Shown: positions 54,475 to 63,482 of the stretch, one piece after another
How the letters are laid out: every line of letters begins with the position of its first letter
Numbering within the stretch: position 1 is the first letter of the stretch
Source of the DNA: Sulfitobacter sp. S190
GTDB taxonomy: Bacteria; Pseudomonadota; Alphaproteobacteria; Rhodobacterales; Rhodobacteraceae
Direction of reading: 5' to 3'
Length of the DNA: 64,000 nucleotides
Assembly (NCBI RefSeq): GCF_025141935.1
Contig: NZ_CP081120.1
Coordinates: 310,001-374,000, forward strand
Translations under genes and position numbers: made by a program
Notes under the pieces: generated by a model
Told to the model about the DNA's origin: nothing
Databases searched by the model: none
What the model saw: only the letters and a program-made list of their open reading frames with translations

Positions 54475-55343
54475 CGTTTGCCGTAGTAAAGGCCGACGAC
54501 GTGCTCTGCTTCTGCAAAAAACAACCAGCGCGCGGTCAGAACACCTGCCACGTGGCTGACTACCGCGAAAAGCGCGATAAAGTGGTTAAAGGGCAGCATC
54601 AGCAGGATCACGGGGACAACGGCCATCAGCAATATGGCGATGATGCGCAGCTTTTGCGCGTGTTTGCGCCCGATTTCGTGCACAAATTCCCGCAGCAGAT
54701 AATTTGTACCGGTATGCGGCGGCTCGAATGCGCGCACGCTGCCACGATCGCCAAGGCGGGTTGCGGAAGCCATATCGGTACCGCTGTCGCCGAAAGCCTT
54801 GTCGCCGGTAAACCAGGTCGCGACCTGAATGGCGCCGGCGAACGCCAGAAGTACGATTGCCCATGTGACCTGACCGGACAAAAGCGCACCACCTGCCAGA
54901 CAGATGGTCAGGAAGTTACCCGGTGTGAGCGGGCTGTTCCAGCGTGGAACGGTCTTGAGCTGGCCATAGATCATCGAGGTCGTAAAGACGGTGGCAAAGC
55001 TCATCACTGCGCCAAGAACCCCCAGAATAGTCCAGCGTTCGCCGAAGAACACCAGGCCTGCGCCATAGATGCCCATCAAAACCAGTGCCGCGACCGCGCA
55101 CCATGCTTCGCGGCTCAGCCAGCTGGTCTTCCATTGGGTAAACGCCTTCAGCGCGCGCTCGGGATGGCCCAGATGGAAGGTGGACGAAATCAGACCACCG
55201 ACTGCCAGAAGGTAGGCAATGGTGAAGAACGCAAAGGCGTTCAGACCCGTCATTCCGGGATAGCCCAAGCCGAGAAAGATCAACAGGCCGAAGCCCAATC
55301 CCGAAAATGTGGAGAAAAAGATAACGGAAGGTGCCGGGTGCAT
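54471..55343 (-). CDS. soeC: SoeC-type membrane anchor subunit of sulfite dehydrogenase (DmsC-like)
   Basis: 290 residues with about eight transmembrane helices, DmsC family: FGLLIFLGLGYPG, GGLISSTFHLGHPERALKAFTQWKTSWLSREAWCA. The GHPERA motif faces the quinone and cofactor-chain side in DmsC-type anchors. It anchors SoeAB to the inner face of the cytoplasmic membrane and passes electrons to the quinone pool. The start overlaps the soeB stop by one base, and the stop overlaps the acetyltransferase start by four. Confidence 0.9.
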   Translation of the reverse strand: MHPAPSVIFFSTFSGLGFGLLIFLGLGYPGMTGLNAFAFFTIAYLLAVGGLISSTFHLGHPERALKAFTQWKTSWLSREAWCAVAALVLMGIYGAGLVFFGERWTILGVLGAVMSFATVFTTSMIYGQLKTVPRWNSPLTPGNFLTICLAGGALLSGQVTWAIVLLAFAGAIQVATWFTGDKAFGDSGTDMASATRLGDRGSVRAFEPPHTGTNYLLREFVHEIGRKHAQKLRIIAILLMAVVPVILLMLPFNHFIALFAVVSHVAGVLTARWLFFAEAEHVVGLYYGKR

Positions 55344-56101
55344 CAGAGTTTCTCCAATGTCTTGTCGAGCCAGCCGAGGAAGCCCTTGGGCTCGGCGGCG
55401 ACAGGTTCAAGGAAGGGGGCGAGAATATCGATCTGTTCATCCGCGCCCGAGAGCTGGTCCTTGGGACGGGGGGGCAGATACTTGTTGACGGGCTTCGTGC
55501 CCTGCTCGGGCATCAAATCAACACCGCCACGTTCCGCGACAAGCTGGCTCACGTCGGAATCGGGATCGCCCAGATCACCGAAATGCCGTGCCCCCGCCGG
55601 ACACGTGCGCACACAGGAAGGAACGCGGTCCACTTCGGGTATGTTTTCGTTATAGATCCGGTCCACGCACAGCGTGCATTTCTTCATCACGCCTTCCGCT
55701 TGATCCATTTCCCGCGCACCATAGGGGCAGGCCCATGCACACAGGCCGCAGCCGATACAATCGCTTTCGTTGACCAGAACGATTCCGTCCTCGACGCGCT
55801 TATAGCTCGCACCGGTCGGGCAAACGGTCACGCATGGGGCATCTTCGCAATGCAGACAGGATTTGGGAAAGTGGATGAGTTGCGCCGCGCCTGCATCGGG
55901 CTGCACTTCATAGCTGTGGACCCGGTTGAGGAACGTGCCCGACGGATCGGCACCGTAGGGATCCTGATCGGACAGCGGTGCGCCGTAGTTCTCTGTATTC
56001 CAGCCCTTGCACGAAATCACGCAGGCATGGCAGCCGACACAGGTATCGAGGTCAATGACGAGCCCGAGTTTCTTGTCGGTATGGGTTGGCAGTTCAGTCA
56101 T
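55343..56101 (-). CDS. soeB: SoeB-type iron-sulfur subunit of sulfite dehydrogenase
   Basis: 252 residues, ferredoxin-type electron transfer subunit. Four cysteine groups for [4Fe-4S] clusters are seen: CVGCHACVISCKGWN, CLHCEDAPCVTVCPTGASYK, CIGCGLCAWACPYGAR and the CTLCVDR ... CVRTCPAGARHFGD set. It moves electrons from the molybdenum centre of SoeA to the membrane subunit. No signal peptide, as expected for a cytoplasmic SoeB. The C-terminal ~50 residues (PRPKDQLSGADEQ...) extend beyond the clusters. Confidence 0.92.
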   Translation of the reverse strand: MTELPTHTDKKLGLVIDLDTCVGCHACVISCKGWNTENYGAPLSDQDPYGADPSGTFLNRVHSYEVQPDAGAAQLIHFPKSCLHCEDAPCVTVCPTGASYKRVEDGIVLVNESDCIGCGLCAWACPYGAREMDQAEGVMKKCTLCVDRIYNENIPEVDRVPSCVRTCPAGARHFGDLGDPDSDVSQLVAERGGVDLMPEQGTKPVNKYLPPRPKDQLSGADEQIDILAPFLEPVAAEPKGFLGWLDKTLEKL

Positions 56102-56173
56102 GGGCGTCTCCCAGCGGGCGGGGGCGTTTCGGGGCGATGTGGGATGAGTTTAAGGGGCAAGATGAAGGATTGA

Positions 56174-58999
56174 TCATTTGCCCACTTTCCACGCCAGTTT
56201 TTCCGGACCTGTTCCGACGGGTGATTTGATCGCAGGAAGTTCTGGTTGCGACTGTGCGTCATCGGGCGCTTCGACCTTGCGCAGGTTTACCTTGAGGTCG
56301 AACCATGCGGCCTGCCCGGTGATCGGGTCGGAATTGGACCAGCGCAGGCCGTCGCCCTTTGGGGGCAGCAATTCGTGGATCAGGTGATTGAGCAGGAAGC
56401 CTTTAGTGGCTTCGGGGGCATCAGTGTCGAGTGCCCAGGCGCCTTTGCGTTTGCCGATCGCGTTCCATGTCCAGATCGTATTTTCGTTGAGCGCGGCCAT
56501 TTCCATGACCGGCACCGTAATCGCGCCGTGAGGGGAGGTGATTTCGGCCCAGTCGCCGTCGGCCAGATCGTTTTCGCGCATCAGCTTTGTCGGCAGGTAC
56601 ATCGGGTTGCGGCCGTGCAGTTGGCGCAGCCACGCGTTCTGGCTTCCCCATGAATGGTACATCGCCATTGGCCGCTGTGTGAGCGCCGTGATGGTGAAGC
56701 CTTCGTTCCCGTGCTGGTCGGTTTCGTACCAAATCGGTAGAGGAGACATGGTCTGTTTGATGCGGGCGCGCAAATGTTCGGGTGGCTGCCTGTCGCCATG
56801 CCCTTCGGCGGCCAACTGGAACTTGCGCATCGGTTCGGCGTAGAGCGTAAACAGGTAGGGTGTGGGTTTGTCGTAGAGACCCATTTTGACCGCCCAATCC
56901 TGATAGGCGGTATTCCAGGGCTTGTAGTAGTTCGCCCCGTCGGGGATATGTTCGACGAAAAAGCCGCCGTTTTCGATGTAGTTATCCAGCTGGTTTTCAT
57001 TGACGCCGCCGCGTCCCGCTTGCAGGCCGTCTTCGCCGATGCGCCATCCGGCAAGCGGGCCGACGCCGGGGCGGCGTTCGTGGTTGACGATATAGTCGGC
57101 ATAGTCTGCGTATCTCTGACTGCCGTCGTCATTTACGAAACCGGGCAGGCCCAGCTTTGCGCCAAGATCGCACAGGGCGGACTGGAAGCCTTTGACATTG
57201 CGGTCCGGTTCGACCACCGGCCATCTGATCGCGTCCGCAGCGGCGTCTGCTTCGCAGATCGGCCGGTCGAGCAGCGAAATACAATCGTGGCGCTCGAGAT
57301 ACGTCGTGTCGGGCAGAATGAGATCGGCATAGGCCACCATTTCCGAGCTGTAGGCGTCGGAATAGATGATCCGCGGGATCACGTAATCGCCGTTCTCATC
57401 CTTGTCCGTAAGGATTTCCATTACGCCGCCGGTGTTCATCGATGAGTTCCACGACATGTTTGCCATGTACATGAATAGGGTGTCGATCTTGTAAGGATCG
57501 CCCGCGTGCGCGTTTGAAATCACCATATGCATCAGCCCGTGTGCGGACATCGGGTTGTCCCAGGTGAAGGCCTTGTCGATGCGCGCGGCAGTTCCGTCTT
57601 CTTGCAACATCAGGTCTTCGGGCCCGTGCACGAAGCCGAGATGCGGCCCGTCGAGTGCGCAGTCGGGTTTCACGCCGCAATGCGGTTTGGGATGCGCCGT
57701 TGCGGGTTTGGGATAGGGGGGCTTGAACCTGAAACCGCCGGGCACTTCGACGGTGCCCAGAATGATCTGGAGGGTGTGCAGCGCGCGGCAGGTCTGGAAC
57801 CCGTTGGCGTGGGCCGAAATGCCGCGCATCGCGTGAAAGCTGACAGGGCGGCCTGTCATAGATGTGTGTGTTTCCCCCCGGAAATCGGTCCATTCGTGGT
57901 CAAGCTCGAACGCTTCGTCAAAGGCGACGCGTGCCAGTTCGGCGGCGATGACGCGGATGCGTTTGGCCGAAATCCCGACTTTTTCGGCAACCGCTTCAGG
58001 GGCATATTCGTCAGACAGATACATCTCGGCCATCTGGTGAAAGACCGGCCGGTGTGTCACGCCCTTGGCGCGGTGGGTCGCGGCGAGATCGGGTTTCACA
58101 CCGGGTTTGTCAAAAGCGGTCAGCTTGCCCGTGACCCGGTCAATGACCAGCTCTTTGCCGTCTTCATCGCGCAGCTTGAGGCCGAATTCGGGGGACTTCT
58201 CGTCACCGTTCACCAGCACTGCCGCGTCGGTGTACTGCGCCAGGTAGTGCAGATCGATTTTACCCGCTTTCATAAGGCAGTGGATCATCGACAGGATGAA
58301 CAGCCCGTCGGTGCCCGGCGTGATCCCGACCCAATCGTCGGCAACCGCGTTGTAGCCTGTCCGGATCGGGTTCACCCCGATGACCCGTGCGCCGCGGGCC
58401 TTGATCTTGCCGATACCCATCTTGATCGGATTGCTGTCATGGTCTTCGGCCACGCCGAAGAGCATGAAAAGCTTGGTGTGATCCCAATCCGGCTGGCCGA
58501 ATTCCCAGAACGCGCCACCCATCGTGTAGATGCCGGCTGCGGCCATGTTGACCGAGCAGAAACCACCGTGGGCCGCGTAATTCGGTGTGCCGAAAGCCTG
58601 CGCCCACATCGAGGTGAAGGATTGCGACTGGTCCCGACCGGTGAAGAAGGCCAGCTTCGCGGGGTTTTCCTTGCGGATCGGCCCCAACCATCCCGCCGCA
58701 ATGTCGTAGGCTTCTTCCCAGCTGATTTCCTCGAATTCGCCCGAGCCGCGCTCACCAACCCGCTTCATCGGCGCGCGCAGCCGCGACGGCGCGTTGTGCT
58801 GCATGATCCCAGCCGAGCCTTTGGCACATAGAACGCCCTGATTGACGGGGTGGTCACGGTTGCCTTCGATATAGGCCACCTCGCCGTCTTTCATGTGCAC
58901 GTTGATGCCGCACCGGCAGGCGCACATGTAACAAGTGGTCTTGCGAATTTCGTCAGAGACTTTCGGGCTCAGATCCAGCACAGGCTGCTTGTGGGTCAT
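56174..58999 (-). CDS. soeA: SoeA-type molybdopterin subunit of sulfite dehydrogenase
   Basis: 941 residues, complex-iron-sulfur-molybdoenzyme family. The N-terminal [4Fe-4S] set is C23-x2-C26-x3-C30 ... C58, then the bis-MGD domains (GRDQSQSFTSMWAQAFGTPN, GFCSVNMAAAGIYTMGG, and the C-terminal MYHSWGSQNAWLRQLHGRNPMY). There is no twin-arginine signal at the N-terminus, so the complex faces the cytoplasm, as in the SoeABC of Allochromatium vinosum. It oxidises sulfite to sulfate. Start set by GGAGAC upstream of 58999. Position behind xsc and pta, which release sulfite, supports the assignment over a tetrathionate or polysulfide reductase. Confidence 0.9.
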   Translation of the reverse strand: MTHKQPVLDLSPKVSDEIRKTTCYMCACRCGINVHMKDGEVAYIEGNRDHPVNQGVLCAKGSAGIMQHNAPSRLRAPMKRVGERGSGEFEEISWEEAYDIAAGWLGPIRKENPAKLAFFTGRDQSQSFTSMWAQAFGTPNYAAHGGFCSVNMAAAGIYTMGGAFWEFGQPDWDHTKLFMLFGVAEDHDSNPIKMGIGKIKARGARVIGVNPIRTGYNAVADDWVGITPGTDGLFILSMIHCLMKAGKIDLHYLAQYTDAAVLVNGDEKSPEFGLKLRDEDGKELVIDRVTGKLTAFDKPGVKPDLAATHRAKGVTHRPVFHQMAEMYLSDEYAPEAVAEKVGISAKRIRVIAAELARVAFDEAFELDHEWTDFRGETHTSMTGRPVSFHAMRGISAHANGFQTCRALHTLQIILGTVEVPGGFRFKPPYPKPATAHPKPHCGVKPDCALDGPHLGFVHGPEDLMLQEDGTAARIDKAFTWDNPMSAHGLMHMVISNAHAGDPYKIDTLFMYMANMSWNSSMNTGGVMEILTDKDENGDYVIPRIIYSDAYSSEMVAYADLILPDTTYLERHDCISLLDRPICEADAAADAIRWPVVEPDRNVKGFQSALCDLGAKLGLPGFVNDDGSQRYADYADYIVNHERRPGVGPLAGWRIGEDGLQAGRGGVNENQLDNYIENGGFFVEHIPDGANYYKPWNTAYQDWAVKMGLYDKPTPYLFTLYAEPMRKFQLAAEGHGDRQPPEHLRARIKQTMSPLPIWYETDQHGNEGFTITALTQRPMAMYHSWGSQNAWLRQLHGRNPMYLPTKLMRENDLADGDWAEITSPHGAITVPVMEMAALNENTIWTWNAIGKRKGAWALDTDAPEATKGFLLNHLIHELLPPKGDGLRWSNSDPITGQAAWFDLKVNLRKVEAPDDAQSQPELPAIKSPVGTGPEKLAWKVGK

Positions 59000-59012
59000 G
59001 GTGTCTCCGGTT

Positions 59013-60014
59013 TTAGGATGGGGCGGTTTGCAGGGTGGTGACCGCGATCATGTTTGTCACATCCTGCGCGGTGCAGCCCCGTGACAAATCGTTCGCGGGG
59101 CGGGAAAGTCCTTGGAGGACGGGGCCAATGGCGTCACAGCCTCCGATCCGTTGGGCAATCTTGTAGCCGATGTTGCCTGCGTCCAGATTCGGGAAGATGA
59201 GAACGTTGGCGTGGCCCGCAACATCCGATCCGGGCGCTTTTGATGCGCCCACCTCGGGCACGAACGCGGCGTCGAACTGCAATTCGCCATCCGATGGCAG
59301 TTCGGGATGGGTGTCGCGCAGGATTTCAAGCGCATCCGTAACCTTTGTCACCCGGTCATGCCGCGCAGAGCCTTTGGTCGAAAAGCTGAGCAACGCCACC
59401 TTCGGCGCATCCCCCAGCAGCTGTTCACATGAACTTGCCGATTGAGCCGCAATGGCGGCAAGCTCGGCGGCGTCGGGGTCGATGACAAGGCCGCAATCGC
59501 CAAAGACCATCGCGCCGCGCCCCGAGGGGTGATTTTCGGGAAGGACCATCAGGAAAAACGACGATACAAGGGCGGCGTCCTTTGATTTGCCGATCATCGT
59601 CAGGGCTGCGCGCACGGTGTCGGACGTCGTGGCAACTGCCCCCCCGACCGTGCCGTCGGCGTCGCCGTTGCGGACCATCAAAGCGGAAAAGATCAGCGGC
59701 TCGCGCGCCTGTTGGGCGGCGGCCTCCTCGCTCACACCCTTGTGCTTGCGCAACTCGAGGTAAAGCGCGGCATAGACTTCGGTGCGGGGCGATGTTTCCG
59801 GGTCTTCGATGAACAGGTTTTCGCGGTCAGCGGCGCCGTGCTCGGCCACCAGCGCCGATACCGCAGCCTGCGGCCCTACGAGCGTCACAGGGCCCATGCC
59901 CGCATCAAGCGCTGCAATGGCACCGGCCACGACCCTTGGATCGTGGCCTTCGCTCAGGACAATATGGGCAGGCCGGGCAGCCGCGCGGCTTTGCAGGTCA
60001 CGCAGCACTGTCAT
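59013..60014 (-). CDS. pta: Phosphate acetyltransferase
   Basis: 333 residues, single-domain PTA/PTB enzyme without the N-terminal regulatory domain of the long E. coli form. Signatures: HIVLSEGHDPRVVAGAIAALDAGM, LMVRNGDADGTVGGAVATTSDTVRAAL and LIFPNLDAGNIGYKIAQRIGG. It converts the acetyl phosphate made by Xsc into acetyl-CoA. It lies 13 bases before soeA and 38 after xsc, in one operon; xsc-pta pairs are a standard arrangement in taurine-degrading bacteria. Confidence 0.95.
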   Translation of the reverse strand: MTVLRDLQSRAAARPAHIVLSEGHDPRVVAGAIAALDAGMGPVTLVGPQAAVSALVAEHGAADRENLFIEDPETSPRTEVYAALYLELRKHKGVSEEAAAQQAREPLIFSALMVRNGDADGTVGGAVATTSDTVRAALTMIGKSKDAALVSSFFLMVLPENHPSGRGAMVFGDCGLVIDPDAAELAAIAAQSASSCEQLLGDAPKVALLSFSTKGSARHDRVTKVTDALEILRDTHPELPSDGELQFDAAFVPEVGASKAPGSDVAGHANVLIFPNLDAGNIGYKIAQRIGGCDAIGPVLQGLSRPANDLSRGCTAQDVTNMIAVTTLQTAPS

Positions 60015-60052
60015 TCCGGCCTGTCCTTTCTGTATGTGGCGCCTGCGCGCGC

Positions 60053-61831
60053 TTAGACAGTTTGATCACGCATGTCCGCAGCGTCGATACCGGCCACGGC
60101 CACAGGCTTTTTCATCGCGTCACGGCGGAAAGGCTCACCCAGTTCCTGGTTGATCATGGCTTCGATCAGCGTGGTTTTACCGTGCTTCATCTGGTCCTCG
60201 ATGGCCTTGTTGAGCGCCGCGGTCAGCTCTTCCTGCGTGCGGGCGACAACACCCACAAGACCACAGGCTTCGGCGATACCGGCATAGCTGACTTCTTCGT
60301 CCAACTCGGTGCCGACAAAGTTGTCATCGAACCACAGGGTCGAGTTACGCTTCTCGGCGCCCCACTGGTAGTTGCGGAAGACAATCTGCGTCACGGCAGG
60401 CCAGTCGCCCCGGCCAATGGCCGTGAGTTCGTTGACTGCGATGCCGAAGGCGCCGTCACCGGCAAAACCGACGACCGGCACGTCCGGCTGACCGATCTTC
60501 GCACCGACAATCGCCGGAAGCCCGTAGCCACATGGGCCAAACAGACCGGGCGCCAGATACTTGCGGCCTTCGTTGAACGATGGATAGGCGTTGCCGATGG
60601 CGCAGTTGTTGCCGATATCGGAGGAAATGATCGCCTCGACCGGAAGCGCCTGCTGGATCGCGCGCCATGCCATGCGGGGGCTCATCCAATCGGGCTTGTC
60701 CGCCCGTGCCCGCTGGTTCCATGTCGTGCCCGGATCGTCCTGTTCTTCGTTCATCGAAGTCAGCTCTTGCGCCCATGCCGATTTGGTCTGTGCGATCAGG
60801 GATTTGCGCTCTTCGCGGTCCGTGTCGCCAGCCGTATCGGACAGTTTGGCCGTCAGGGATTTCGCGACTTTGGCCGCATCGCCGACGATGCCGACGGTTA
60901 CCTTCTTGGTCAGGCCGATGCGATCGGGGTTAATGTCGACCTGAATGATCTTGGCGTCTGTGGGCCAGTAATCAATGCCGTAGCCCGGCAGGGTCGAGAA
61001 AGGGTTCAGGCGTGTGCCGAGGCACAAAACGACGTCTGCCTTGTTGATCAGCTCCATACCCGCCTTGGAGCCGTTGTAGCCCAGAGGGCCGGCAAACAGC
61101 GGGTGGTTGCCGGGGAACGCGTCATTGTGCTGGTAGCCCACACAAACCGGTGCATCGAGCTTCTCTGCGAGCACCTTGGAGGCTTCGATCCCGCCCTGCG
61201 CCAAGACCACGCCCGCACCGTTCAGGATGACGGGGAATTTCGCGGTGGACAGCAGCTCGGCGGCCTTGTTGATCGCTTCCTCGCCGCCGTTGGGGCGTTC
61301 GAACTCGACAATCTCGGGGATTTCGATGTCGATCACTTGTGTCCAGAAATCACGCGGGATGTTGATCTGTGCAGGCGCGGAGGCGCGCTTGGCCTGAATG
61401 ATCACGCGGTTCAGTGTTTCGGCAACACGTGCGGGATCGCGCACTTCTTCCTGATAGGCCACGCAGTCTGCGAACAGGTTCATCTGTTCCATTTCCTGAA
61501 AACCGCCCTGACCGATCGTCTTGTTGGCCGCCTGCGGCGTGACCAGCAACAGGGGTGTGTGGTTCCAGTAGGCTGTTTTGACCGCGGTGACAAAGTTCGT
61601 GATGCCGGGGCCATTCTGCGCGATCATCATCGACATTTTTCCTGTCGCGCGGGTGTAGCCGTCAGCCATGAAGCCACCGGAGCCTTCGTGCGCGCAATCC
61701 CAGAATTTAATACCAGCGGCCGGAAATATGTCCGAGATCGGCATCATGGCGGAGCCGATGATCCCGAAGGCGTGCTGGATCCCGTGACGTTGCAGTGTTT
61801 TGACGAATGCTTCTTCGGTGGTCATCTTCAT
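60053..61831 (-). CDS. xsc: Sulfoacetaldehyde acetyltransferase
   Basis: 592 residues, thiamine diphosphate enzyme. Specific Xsc pieces: FGIIGSAMMPISDIFPAAGIKFWDCAHEGSGGFMADGY, GPGITNFVTAVKTAYWNHTPLLLVTPQAANKTIGQGGFQEMEQM; the ThDP-Mg site is GDGAFGIAVNELTAIGRGDWPAVTQIVFRNYQWGAEKRN. It converts sulfoacetaldehyde plus phosphate to acetyl phosphate and sulfite in the cytoplasm. The gene is 86 bases downstream of the regulator and may be in the same transcript or have its own promoter. tpa (taurine:pyruvate aminotransferase) and other sulfoacetaldehyde-forming genes are absent from the window. Confidence 0.97.
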   Translation of the reverse strand: MKMTTEEAFVKTLQRHGIQHAFGIIGSAMMPISDIFPAAGIKFWDCAHEGSGGFMADGYTRATGKMSMMIAQNGPGITNFVTAVKTAYWNHTPLLLVTPQAANKTIGQGGFQEMEQMNLFADCVAYQEEVRDPARVAETLNRVIIQAKRASAPAQINIPRDFWTQVIDIEIPEIVEFERPNGGEEAINKAAELLSTAKFPVILNGAGVVLAQGGIEASKVLAEKLDAPVCVGYQHNDAFPGNHPLFAGPLGYNGSKAGMELINKADVVLCLGTRLNPFSTLPGYGIDYWPTDAKIIQVDINPDRIGLTKKVTVGIVGDAAKVAKSLTAKLSDTAGDTDREERKSLIAQTKSAWAQELTSMNEEQDDPGTTWNQRARADKPDWMSPRMAWRAIQQALPVEAIISSDIGNNCAIGNAYPSFNEGRKYLAPGLFGPCGYGLPAIVGAKIGQPDVPVVGFAGDGAFGIAVNELTAIGRGDWPAVTQIVFRNYQWGAEKRNSTLWFDDNFVGTELDEEVSYAGIAEACGLVGVVARTQEELTAALNKAIEDQMKHGKTTLIEAMINQELGEPFRRDAMKKPVAVAGIDAADMRDQTV

Positions 61832-61904
61832 GGGGGGTGATCCTCAGGATTAATGTAAGTCGAATCTGGTTTGGGCGGACAATACCGAAGCCAAACCGCT
61901 GCAG

Positions 61905-61914
61905 TTAGGGCCAG
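61905..61914 (-). promoter_or_regulatory. Possible degenerate TauR box upstream of xsc
   Basis: CTGGCCCTAA on the minus strand differs at one position from CTGGAC(C/T)TAA. It starts only four bases beyond the mocR stop and lies 74 bases before the xsc start codon. With a single copy and a central mismatch, this may be chance. Confidence 0.3.
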
Positions 61915-61917
61915 ATG

Positions 61918-63402
61918 CTACGCCGAAATAGGTCCAAGCCTTCGCATCTGGTTGATTTCATGAGCAAGTAATTTCAGCCCTGCGGGTATCCGGCTGGCAG
62001 GGATGGAAGAGTATCCCAGACGGTAGAAATTGACCGGTTGTTCATCGCCGCCAAAGAAGGAATGCCCCGGCTCGATCAGAACATCGCGTGATTTCAAGCG
62101 CTCAGCCAATTCGCTGGTGTTCACGCCTTCGGGTGCGCGCATCCAGAACGACGATCCGCCATGCGCCCCTTGGCCCGCGATTTCGAGCCCGAGGCCGCGA
62201 ATGCAATCCTCCATCGTTGCGCGCCGTTCGTGCAGCGCGGTGCTCATCCGGCGGATGAGTGCGTCGTAATGCCCCAGCGAAAGAAAGTAAGACGCCGTGC
62301 GCTGGATATGGCCCGGAGGGTGGCGCAGCACGCTCGCGCGCAGGGCGCGGACCTCGCGAATGAAGGGTTCCGAGCCCACGAGATACCCCAGCCGAAGCCC
62401 GGGAAAGAGTGATTTTGAAAAACTGCCGACATAGATCACACGCCCGTCGGTATCGAGCGATTTGAGCGCAGGAGACGGGGCCCGCAGGAAGGATGTCTCG
62501 AACTCGTAGTCGTCCTCGACGATCAGTGCGTCCATCTCGCGTGCCCGCTCCAGCAGCGCGCGCCGCCGGTCCAGCGGCATCGTCGCATTGGTGGGGCATT
62601 GATGGCTGGGGGTCGTAAAAATCACGTCGGTATCGGGGGGCACGGCTTCGGGCGGCAGGCCGTATTGGTCCACCCGGACCGGCGTCACATGGCAACGAGA
62701 CTGGATCAGAATGTCGCGCAACGCATGATAGCAGGGGTCCTCGAGCGCCGCGCGGCGCCTTTGCGTGAGCAGGACTTGCGCCGTCAGCCAAAGGGCATTC
62801 TGCGCACCGAGCGTGATCAGGATTTGCTCGGGCGCCGCATTTATGCCGCGGCGGGGCAGGGTGTGACGCGCGATGAATTCGATCAGCTGCGGATCGTCCT
62901 GATCGTAGTAGTCAGACGTCATCGATGTGAAATCGCGCTGCCCCAGCGCCTGCAAAGCGCACAATCGCCAATTGGCGTGATCAAACAGTGTTCTATCGGC
63001 CTGACCATACACAAAAGGATGGCGGTAACTGGCCCAATCCTGCGGTTTGCTGGGCGTTACACCGCCGCTGAAGCGTTGCCCCAATGCCCTTGTCCAATCT
63101 ACGGCGTCCGTGCTTTCGGGGGGCGGCGTAAATGCGGGCGGGGCGGGGGCATTGTCGGAAACGAAGTAGCCCGAGCGCCCGCGCGACGTTAGATAGTCAT
63201 TTGCCAGAAGCTCGGTATAGGCGATCGTGACCGTGATCCGGCTCACCCCGAGATGTGTGGCAAGCTTGCGGGTGGAGGGCAGCTTTTCACCCTTTTGAAA
63301 CCGTCCCGACAGAATGCCTTGCGCAATCATCTGCTGGATCTGCGACTGCAACGTGCCCTGTCCATCGGGCTGCAAGAAGAATGTTTCGACTGGAAGGGTC
63401 AT
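61918..63402 (-). CDS. tauR: MocR-type GntR/aminotransferase regulator, TauR-like
   Basis: 494 residues. An N-terminal winged helix of GntR type (LPSTRKLATHLGVSRITVTIAYTELLANDYLTSRGRSGYFV, ~40-85) is followed by a class I aminotransferase-like domain with PLP lysine in YVGSFSKSLFPGLRLGYLVG. MocR regulators bind PLP and an amino-group ligand; TauR of Rhodobacter capsulatus activates taurine use. The place directly upstream of xsc-pta-soeABC and the adjacent GGAC(C/T)TA repeats support this role. The ATG at 63402 has a poor ribosome site. It is probably autoregulated through the repeats 14-80 bases upstream of its start. Confidence 0.88.
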   Translation of the reverse strand: MTLPVETFFLQPDGQGTLQSQIQQMIAQGILSGRFQKGEKLPSTRKLATHLGVSRITVTIAYTELLANDYLTSRGRSGYFVSDNAPAPPAFTPPPESTDAVDWTRALGQRFSGGVTPSKPQDWASYRHPFVYGQADRTLFDHANWRLCALQALGQRDFTSMTSDYYDQDDPQLIEFIARHTLPRRGINAAPEQILITLGAQNALWLTAQVLLTQRRRAALEDPCYHALRDILIQSRCHVTPVRVDQYGLPPEAVPPDTDVIFTTPSHQCPTNATMPLDRRRALLERAREMDALIVEDDYEFETSFLRAPSPALKSLDTDGRVIYVGSFSKSLFPGLRLGYLVGSEPFIREVRALRASVLRHPPGHIQRTASYFLSLGHYDALIRRMSTALHERRATMEDCIRGLGLEIAGQGAHGGSSFWMRAPEGVNTSELAERLKSRDVLIEPGHSFFGGDEQPVNFYRLGYSSIPASRIPAGLKLLAHEINQMRRLGPISA

Positions 63403-63415
63403 AAGGCCTGATACA

Positions 63416-63482
63416 GTGGACCTAATTTAGGATCAATCTGGACCTATCATCGAGCGAAATGATTTCACGCCATTGGACTTAG
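63416..63482. promoter_or_regulatory. Three direct repeats resembling TauR operators
   Basis: On the plus strand GTGGACCTAA (63416-63425), CTGGACCTAT (63438-63447) and TTGGACTTAG (63473-63482) share the core TGGAC(C/T)TA and are in the same orientation. Their starts are 22 and 35 bases apart. They resemble the published TauR recognition sequence CTGGAC(C/T)TAA and lie right upstream of the TauR-like gene. Confidence 0.7.

Noticed and set aside
54456..55655. A ~400-codon plus-strand frame over soeC and soeB
   Set aside because: Antisense shadow; no domain, and it spans two clear genes on the other strand.
57527..58831. A 434-codon plus-strand frame over soeA
   Set aside because: Antisense shadow of the molybdopterin subunit.
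56174..58999. Tetrathionate, polysulfide or DMSO reductase as the function of the molybdoenzyme
   Set aside because: No Tat signal, and the operon partners xsc and pta release sulfite, favouring SoeABC.
59936..61840. A 634-codon plus-strand frame over xsc
   Set aside because: Antisense to the strongly conserved Xsc; composition shows a shadow frame.
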